Source of the DNA: Methanoregulaceae archaeon
Lineage (GTDB): Archaea; Halobacteriota; Methanomicrobia; Methanomicrobiales; Methanospirillaceae
DNA length: 9,822 nucleotides
Direction of reading: 5' to 3'
NCBI GenBank assembly: GCA_028679325.1
Contig: JAJRBS010000125.1
Span: 1-9,822 of the forward strand
The notes under the pieces were generated by a model, which saw only the letters and a list, made by a program, of their open reading frames with translations, was not told where the DNA came from and did not search any database. Both the position numbers and the translations under genes were made by a program. Position 1 is the first letter of the stretch, and every line of letters begins with the position of its first letter. This document shows, one piece after another, positions 5,945 to 9,822 of the stretch.

Positions 5945-6070
5945 ATGATCTGGAGGTTCCCCGCGAGACCTGCCGCAGCGTCGAGAAAGATCTACTATCG
6001 CAGGATCCGCAGGGAGTGGTACTTACGCTACCACGGGCAGGAGCAGTGCCCGTGCTGCTGCCGGTGGTGA
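5945..6070 (+). CDS. Candidate 41-residue basic Cys-rich protein (CPCCC)
   Basis: ATG at 5945 to TGA at 6070 gives MIWRFPARPAAASRK, IYYRRIRREWYLRYHG, QEQCPCCCRW. It is strongly basic, rich in Tyr/Trp/Arg, and ends in four cysteines, as in small metal-binding proteins. About 34 of 40 third codon positions are G or C, matching the real genes here and contrasting with AT-rich flanks. An upstream TAA closes the frame, a weak TATA-like CATATT lies about 30 bases ahead, and a T8 run follows the stop by five bases. Against it: no ribosome site, no family I recognise, and an 8-bp perfect hairpin inside the 3' end (6032-6054) that could instead mark a structured RNA. Either way a short plus-strand transcript is likely. 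Confidence 0.45.
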   Translation: MIWRFPARPAAASRKIYYRRIRREWYLRYHGQEQCPCCCRW

Positions 6071-6074
6071 ATCA

Positions 6075-6082
6075 TTTTTTTT
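6075..6082 (+). terminator. T8 tract, probable archaeal terminator
   Basis: Eight consecutive T residues lie five bases after the stop of the small CPCCC reading frame, with the hairpin CACGGGCA/TGCCCGTG (6032-6039/6047-6054) some 20 bases before. Archaeal RNA polymerase releases at such T tracts. It would also insulate the downstream receiver gene. Confidence 0.55.
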
Positions 6083-6115
6083 CTCCGGTCGTCCCTTCGG
6101 CGTTGCTTGGCAATG

Positions 6116-6127
6116 TTTTAAATATTT
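6116..6127 (+). promoter_or_regulatory. TATA box of the receiver-PAS-GAF gene
   Basis: TTTTAAATATTT lies 35-46 bases before the GTG at 6162, predicting a start of transcription near 6146 and a leader of about 15 bases ending in a G7 run. A second TTTATAC at 6148-6154 is too close to the GTG to serve it. Confidence 0.45.
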
Positions 6128-6161
6128 CCCGGAGTTAATACAAATCATTTATACGGGGGGG

Positions 6162-7523
6162 GTGTCGGGGTTTCTGATTCGCATTTTGCACGTCGATGAT
6201 GACCGGGCACTTCTCGACCTCGGGAAACACTTCCTCGATCGCTCCGGCGACCTTTCCGTTGACACCGCGCTGTCAGGGAAGATCGCCGTGCAGATGCTCC
6301 GACAGAACAGATACGACGCCATTGTCTCTGACCAGAACATGCCGGGCTGCAAAGGTGTAGAGCTCCTCCGGCATGTCCGGCGCACCGATCCCGATATCCC
6401 CTTCCTCTTCTTCTCAGAGGAGATGAACGAAGAGGTGGTCCTCGATGCCCTCACCGCCGGGGCAGACTTCTTCCTCCCTAAGGGGATCCAAGTCCGGCCC
6501 CAGTTCATCCAGCTCGGCCATGCCATCCGGGAGTCGGTGATGCGTCGGCGTGCCGAGAAGGAGCAGGACAACCTCTCCTCGGTTCTCAGGCTGAAAGAGG
6601 CGGCCGTCCGTTCCTCTGTCTGCGCCATCGCCCTGTGCGACATCGACGGCAGGATCCTCCATGCGAACCCGGCCAGCCTGGCCCTCTGGGGCTATGCCGA
6701 CGAGGAGGAAGTGATCGGGAAATCCGCCTGGGAGTTCGTGCTCTCCCCGGAACTGGATGCTGCCGCTATACCGGAGCTCCTTCGGGAGAAGACCTGGTCG
6801 GGCCAGGCCGTGTGCAGGAGGAAAGACGGCTCGGGCTTCGAGGCCCGGGTGTACGTCAACATCATGCTTGCTGAGTCCGGAGCCCCCCTTGGGTTCGTGG
6901 CCTCGGTCACCGACCTCTCGCGGCAGAGACACGCCCGCTCGAAGCTCGAGTCATACATCCGGGAGGTCAGGTTCGTCTCTGAGAAGGCCGCAGAGATGGC
7001 CGATCTCCCTCTCGAGGGAGACGTATATGGATTTATCGCCGATGCCCTCTCCCGGCTGGTGCCGACCGGTGCCATAGTGATCGCGAGCTCGGTCAGGAAC
7101 GACACAACGGTCACGGTGGAGGCTGTCCGGGGACCGGAGATCTACATCTCCGAGATCGAGAAAGTCATCGGACGGCCTCTGCAGGGGCTGACCGTCAATT
7201 CCACCATAGAAGGAGTCAATGCGGCGGTGACCAGCTCCTTTTCCGAACTCGACAGCATCAGCACCCTGACCTTCGGGCAGATGCCGCCGGAGGTCTGCAA
7301 AGCTCTCGAAAAGCTCCCCTTCATGGGAAGCTTTCTCGGCACCGGTCTTCTCTGGAAGGGGCGGGCCATCGGTGTGGCGGCCATCATCTTCCCCCCGGGC
7401 AACGCCGCTCCGGTCAACATCGACCTCCTCGACCTCTTCATCCGCCATTGTTCGGCGGTGCTCCAGCAGAGGCAGGCCGAGCGGGTCCTTCTGGGAGGAT
7501 CGGCGTTCGTACCCTTCGAGTGA
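6162..7523 (+). CDS. Response regulator with receiver, PAS and GAF domains, no output kinase
   Basis: A 453-residue soluble protein. Receiver domain about 5-125: acidic pocket in LHVDDD (12-14), phosphoacceptor Asp57 in IVSDQNMPG, Ser85 in FFSEE and Lys107 in FLPKG, all required residues present. PAS domain about 144-255 (IDGRILHANPASLALWGY, ending SVTDLSRQR). GAF-like domain about 285-438, closing with LLDLFIRHCSAVLQQRQAE, the usual GAF end helix. In related methanogen proteins this helix leads into a histidine kinase; here it stops ten residues later at SAFVPFE, so the protein can receive phosphate and sense a ligand but has no visible output. It may act by protein contact, for instance with an orphan kinase such as the one at 209-2248 (inference). 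The GTG at 6162 follows a poly-G run; a TTG at 6186 is the only other nearby choice. Confidence 0.9.
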   Translation: MSGFLIRILHVDDDRALLDLGKHFLDRSGDLSVDTALSGKIAVQMLRQNRYDAIVSDQNMPGCKGVELLRHVRRTDPDIPFLFFSEEMNEEVVLDALTAGADFFLPKGIQVRPQFIQLGHAIRESVMRRRAEKEQDNLSSVLRLKEAAVRSSVCAIALCDIDGRILHANPASLALWGYADEEEVIGKSAWEFVLSPELDAAAIPELLREKTWSGQAVCRRKDGSGFEARVYVNIMLAESGAPLGFVASVTDLSRQRHARSKLESYIREVRFVSEKAAEMADLPLEGDVYGFIADALSRLVPTGAIVIASSVRNDTTVTVEAVRGPEIYISEIEKVIGRPLQGLTVNSTIEGVNAAVTSSFSELDSISTLTFGQMPPEVCKALEKLPFMGSFLGTGLLWKGRAIGVAAIIFPPGNAAPVNIDLLDLFIRHCSAVLQQRQAERVLLGGSAFVPFE

Positions 7524-7544
7524 TGCCTGGCGGTCTGATGAATA

Positions 7545-7557
7545 CCCGCCGTGCGGG
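7545..7557. terminator. Short GC hairpin downstream of the receiver gene
   Basis: CCCGC and GCGGG pair around the loop CGT, 22 bases past the stop codon of the receiver-PAS-GAF gene. The stem is short and lacks a following T run, so a role in ending transcription is only suggested by position. Confidence 0.25.
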
Positions 7558-7601
7558 ACCGTCATCCGGTTCACAGGTAGAATTCGCCGGAATTGCGGAA
7601 G

Positions 7602-7620
7602 GAAGCAGTACCGCTGCTTC
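7602..7620. terminator. Hairpin between convergent genes
   Basis: GAAGCAG (7602-7608) and CTGCTTC (7614-7620) form a perfect 7-bp stem around TACCG, extendable by GU pairing. It abuts the stop codon of the flavodoxin-like gene at 7622 and lies 78 bases after the receiver gene, a position suited to a two-way transcription end. Confidence 0.45.
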
Positions 7621-7621
7621 T

Positions 7622-8122
7622 TCACAGCCCCATCTTGTTGGCCACGTCCCTCGTCCAGGCCGTAATAGCAACCCAGTCGCGGAAGTCTCCCACCGGCGAC
7701 TTGACCATGTTCACCATGGTCTTCTGCATGAAGGATAACTTCGCGGGATCAATCTTCCCGGCGAAAAGGGTGAGCGCCACAGGCTGGATGGATTTGAACA
7801 TCACCCGGAGGACTTCGAGCTCGGCCTCGATCTGCTTCTCATCTTTCGAGACCGGGACAGTGCCGACGGCAAAGGCCGCCACCATTCTCTCCAGCAGCCC
7901 GGTGTTATGCCGTTGTACAAACTTCCCCATCTCGATGATCCGGCCAACGTAAATAGGGGCTCCCAGGATGACTGCCTCGTAGCCATCAAGTGATTTCACC
8001 GTCCTCATCTCCCGGACATCGACAGTCTGTCCCAGCACGCGGAGCTCGGCCCCGATGGCCTCGGCAATGTCAGCCGTTGAACCTTTCTGCGTCGCGTAGG
8101 CGACAAGGATCCGTGCGATCAT
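7622..8122 (-). CDS. Flavodoxin-domain protein, HemG (protoporphyrinogen oxidase)-like
   Basis: A 166-residue soluble protein with a flavodoxin fold. Strand 1 and the FMN phosphate loop are ILVAYATQKGSTADIAEAIG (5-24), with the T-x-x-G-S-T signature at 11-16. Residues 50-70, AVILGAPIYVGRIIEMGKFV, match the 'I.G..I..G.....(L/M).(K/R)FV' stretch of the HemG/Flavodoxin_5 group, where it shapes the flavin pocket. The C-terminal region has FAGKIDPAKLSF and a GDFRDW...W motif also seen in that group (DW then a Trp helix). In bacteria HemG oxidises protoporphyrinogen with menaquinone; methanogens commonly hold relatives used as electron carriers or quinone-independent reductases, so the substrate is open. 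The ATG at 8122 has a GAGGA seven bases upstream. A weak TATA-like CTTTAAG lies near 8159-8165. Single gene, convergent with the receiver gene. Confidence 0.85.
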   Translation of the reverse strand: MIARILVAYATQKGSTADIAEAIGAELRVLGQTVDVREMRTVKSLDGYEAVILGAPIYVGRIIEMGKFVQRHNTGLLERMVAAFAVGTVPVSKDEKQIEAELEVLRVMFKSIQPVALTLFAGKIDPAKLSFMQKTMVNMVKSPVGDFRDWVAITAWTRDVANKMGL

Positions 8123-8272
8123 GGATCATTCCTCTGGGGATGAGAGGGAGGGGTGATGCTTAAAGGTAACCCTGCCCTGGTGGGGGGTCCAGAGGATGAC
8201 CACCGGTCCGAAGGGAGTATCGGGATCAGGGTCCGGTTCACAGACAGGGCCGGGGATCGGGAAAAAGCCAGC

Positions 8273-8294
8273 GGTAAAAAAAGGTAATTTTACC
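8273..8294 (-). terminator. Hairpin plus T7 tract ending the DUF3303-like gene
   Basis: GGTAAAA (8273-8279) and TTTTACC (8288-8294) pair perfectly around an 8-base loop. The TAA stop codon (8290-8292) is within the arm, and on the minus strand a T7 run (8276-8282) follows. The stop codon and terminator are therefore fused in one element. Confidence 0.6.
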
Positions 8295-8547
8295 AGTGCA
8301 CCCGTACCGCTTCCTCGAGGGACATGGCCGGGGCGATATGGGCCACACCGAAGTTAGCGAAGGGACCCACGATCCGGATCAGGGACTCCTCATCGTTGGC
8401 CTCGAAGATGGCCACCGATATGTGCCTCCCGATGAGGAGGTAGCGGTGAATCACCTTAACCTCCGGCGGGAACTTGAAGTGCTTCCAGAGCTCGACCACC
8501 TGGTGGGTGGCCTCGGGCTTGAACTCGTACCACAGGACAAACAACAT
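8290..8547 (-). CDS. DUF3303-like small protein
   Basis: An 85-residue soluble protein beginning MLFVLWYEFKPE, with ELWKHFKFPPEVKV, RYLLIGRHISVAIFEA and a C-terminal GVAHIAPAMSLEEA. This pattern (MLFv.WYe, then a short helix, 'P.gVkv..ryl.iGrh.g..i.Ea', 'pa..leea') is that of the DUF3303 family, small ferredoxin-like alpha-beta proteins resembling dimeric ABM-type domains; the function is unknown. Two ATGs are possible, 8553 and 8547. I prefer 8547 because a GGAG lies nine bases before it but only three before the other, and the family starts at MLF. It ends in a hairpin/T7 terminator. The gap to the short membrane peptide gene upstream is 90 bases, so the two could share the promoter at 8757-8764. 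Confidence 0.8.
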   Translation of the reverse strand: MLFVLWYEFKPEATHQVVELWKHFKFPPEVKVIHRYLLIGRHISVAIFEANDEESLIRIVGPFANFGVAHIAPAMSLEEAVRVHW

Positions 8548-8637
8548 AGGCATCCACTCCTGCCTGGCCGGGTTTTCGGACAGGACAGTGCACGGGAATT
8601 ACATTTTCAGGGGAAAAACTTTTGGGCTGCCCTGGCT

Positions 8638-8721
8638 TCACTGCACCCCGATAGCCCTCGTTTCGGCCAGGAGGATGATGAAAAAAAGGGCAAAGAAGGC
8701 ATTCGTCTTCAGATGCCGCAT
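8638..8721 (-). CDS. Predicted 27-residue single-pass membrane peptide
   Basis: ATG at 8721 to TGA at 8638 encodes MRHLKTNAFFALFFIILLAE followed by TRAIGVQ. A basic head (Arg, His, Lys) precedes 12 hydrophobic residues (8-19) with many Phe/Leu/Ile, as in small membrane proteins or a signal peptide. What makes it credible is its control region: a TATA box (TTTTTATA, 8757-8764) 36 bases ahead, and AAGGTGG, a good match to the archaeal Shine-Dalgarno GGAGGTGAT, four bases before the ATG. I know no family for it. It may be a stand-alone peptide, or a leader for the DUF3303-like gene 90 bases downstream. Its size makes homology uninformative. Confidence 0.5.
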   Translation of the reverse strand: MRHLKTNAFFALFFIILLAETRAIGVQ

Positions 8722-8756
8722 GATGCCACCTTATCCTGAAATGGTAACAGTCCCGG

Positions 8757-8764
8757 TATAAAAA
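8757..8764 (-). promoter_or_regulatory. TATA box ahead of the small membrane peptide
   Basis: On the minus strand CAATTTTTATACCGG holds TTTTTATA, 36 bases before the ATG at 8721. Transcription would begin near 8735 with a leader of about 14 bases that includes the GGTGG ribosome site. The same bases form the T run of the terminator for the upstream PhoU-family gene. Confidence 0.55.
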
Positions 8765-8784
8765 TTGGAGCTAACCGGCCGGTT
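8760..8784 (-). terminator. Palindrome and T tract after the AbrB-PhoU gene
   Basis: The perfect 12-base palindrome AACCGGCCGGTT (8773-8784) starts 18 bases past the stop codon of the PhoU-family gene; on the minus strand it is followed by AGCTCCAA and a T5 run (8760-8764). It resembles an intrinsic terminator, though the palindrome leaves little loop and could be a regulator site. Confidence 0.45.
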
Positions 8785-8801
8785 CAACCCGGAGGCAGTC
8801 C

Positions 8802-9812
8802 TCAACCGCTCTCCTCTCCCACCAGGTAGTTGATCACCGTCTCCGAGATATCGCCGGCATACTCCCCCGAACGCCGGATACTCTCAGTGATGTAGCGGAG
8901 GTAGACCGCACCCTCCAGGTCTTTTACCATGACCATGGCGTTGATCTCCCCGCAGAGGTCCTCGAGCTTCTTCACATGCTCGATGTTGGCGTGGGAGCCC
9001 TTGAGATCCCCCTTGAAAAAGAGGACGATGCTCTTGTCAAAGAGGGAGAGCGCCAGGGCGTCGGCCTTTTTGATGGCGGAGACTACCTCGCGATCTCCGG
9101 GATAATCGGCGACCCTCTTGACGTTCTCGACGATCCGGACGGCATGGTCGCCGATCCGCTCGATGATCCGGCTGATGATATAGGTGTTCACCATCCTGAA
9201 GGGCGAGATCCCCATCTTCCGGGAAAGGCTCGTGTTCCGGAGGATGATGTTTGTCTGGCGTGCGATCAGCCAGTGGAGGCGGTCCACGTCGTTGTCCCTG
9301 GCCATCACATCGTTCGCAAGACCTGCATCCCGCCTCTCGAGCGCACTCATGGCATCGAGCTGCATGTTCTTGACGATGACAAACATCCTCTTGATGGTGT
9401 TGTCAAAAGGCATCTCCGCCGGGTTAAGCAGGTCTTTTAAAAGGATGACAGTATCCGTCTCCTCCACCACTTCCGGCCCAATGGACATCTGGGTGAATTC
9501 CCTGACCACCATCCGGATGGGGGCCGGGAGCCGTGATTTCGAGCTCAGCCGGATCGTGGTATAACCGGCGATGTACGACCCCACCAGCATCCTGAACACG
9601 TAGGCCGGATCCTCGGAGCCGGTGATCGCGATGGACTTCTCCCTCTGGAACTGTCCTTCGGTGATATCCCGTGTTACCAGGAGAGTCCCGTCCGGCTGCA
9701 CCACCAGCCCCAGCGGGTCGTTCTTGTGGATCTTCTGGGCCTCGATCCAGCCCTTCGGCAGGGTGACGACGAAGGACGACCCTCCCGTGATCTGGACTTT
9801 TCTTATCTCCAT
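8802..9812 (-). CDS. AbrB/PhoU-domain phosphate-type regulator
   Basis: A 336-residue soluble protein. Residues 1-48 (MEIRKVQITGGSSFVVTLPK, then W, ending in a TLLVT strand) form a SpoVT/AbrB-like swapped-hairpin DNA-binding head. A linker domain (55-135) follows, then two PhoU repeats: the first around 140-232 with DRLHWLIARQ and the metal-binding style motif RIIERIGDH (Glu218, Asp222, His223), the second around 245-330 with ESIRRSGEYAGDISE. This AbrB-PhoU fusion is the usual archaeal 'phosphate uptake regulator' architecture; it is presumed to bind DNA and to sense the state of the Pst transporter. Whether phosphate is its true signal is unproven, and no pst genes are in view downstream. 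The ATG at 9812 is 11 bases from the window edge, so its promoter is not visible; the family begins exactly here. Confidence 0.92.
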   Translation of the reverse strand: MEIRKVQITGGSSFVVTLPKGWIEAQKIHKNDPLGLVVQPDGTLLVTRDITEGQFQREKSIAITGSEDPAYVFRMLVGSYIAGYTTIRLSSKSRLPAPIRMVVREFTQMSIGPEVVEETDTVILLKDLLNPAEMPFDNTIKRMFVIVKNMQLDAMSALERRDAGLANDVMARDNDVDRLHWLIARQTNIILRNTSLSRKMGISPFRMVNTYIISRIIERIGDHAVRIVENVKRVADYPGDREVVSAIKKADALALSLFDKSIVLFFKGDLKGSHANIEHVKKLEDLCGEINAMVMVKDLEGAVYLRYITESIRRSGEYAGDISETVINYLVGEESG

Positions 9813-9822
9813 TCCAACCAGG

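Noticed and set aside
5071..6138. Long plus-strand open frame opposite the membrane hydrolase
   Set aside because: Composition is Gly/Glu/Arg-rich low-complexity typical of antisense of a membrane gene; the hydrolase motifs on the other strand are decisive.
6951..7625. Minus-strand frame opposite the receiver-PAS-GAF gene
   Set aside because: Antisense of a well-supported gene with complete receiver, PAS and GAF features; it reflects third-position GC bias.

Overview
The window looks like chromosome of a methanogenic archaeon, most likely of the Methanomicrobiales (Methanoregula-like). The reasons are TTTATATA-type TATA boxes 30-40 bases ahead of starts, very short leaders, GC-rich third codon positions with AT-rich intergenic DNA, a PhoU-family protein fused to an AbrB-like DNA-binding head, a CxxC-x17-CxxC mini zinc ribbon, and PAS-rich two-component proteins typical of these methanogens. 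The placement is inferred from style and families; no 16S or methanogenesis gene is present.

Layout. At 1-166 (+) is the tail of a probable SAM-dependent methyltransferase. It converges on a cytoplasmic three-PAS histidine kinase (209-2248, -). A 344-base divergent region follows, carrying an exactly contiguous 45-bp tandem duplication with a TATA box. This leads into a protein that resembles the HhH-GPD/OGG DNA glycosylase fold (2593-3306, +). A cluster of overlapping, mutually exclusive hairpins (3374-3449) separates it from a hemerythrin-like HHE protein (3523-4158, +).

From 4159 to 4938 is a decayed zone. It holds a C-terminal remnant of a VOC/glyoxalase-type gene, an intact 57-residue zinc ribbon gene with its own TATA box, and a C-terminal remnant of a HicA-type toxin. 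Next come a membrane-bound metal-dependent hydrolase of the YdjM/DUF457 type (4939-5829, -), a candidate 41-residue basic CPCCC mini-protein followed by a T8 tract (5945-6070, +), and a receiver-PAS-GAF response regulator with no kinase or DNA-binding output domain (6162-7523, +).

The right part is all on the minus strand: a HemG-like flavodoxin-domain protein (7622-8122), a DUF3303-like small protein (8290-8547), a predicted 27-residue single-pass membrane peptide with good start signals (8638-8721), and the AbrB-PhoU regulator (8802-9812).

There is no single large operon; most genes appear to be single transcription units with their own promoter and terminator. The shared theme is environmental sensing (kinase, receiver protein, PhoU) plus oxygen/redox functions (hemerythrin-like, flavodoxin). 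That grouping is inference from neighbourhood only. I see no CRISPR array, intact transposase, rRNA or tRNA. The most interesting items are the promoter duplication, the short genes that lack annotation by length, the decayed gene zone, and the promoter/terminator overlap at 8757-8784.
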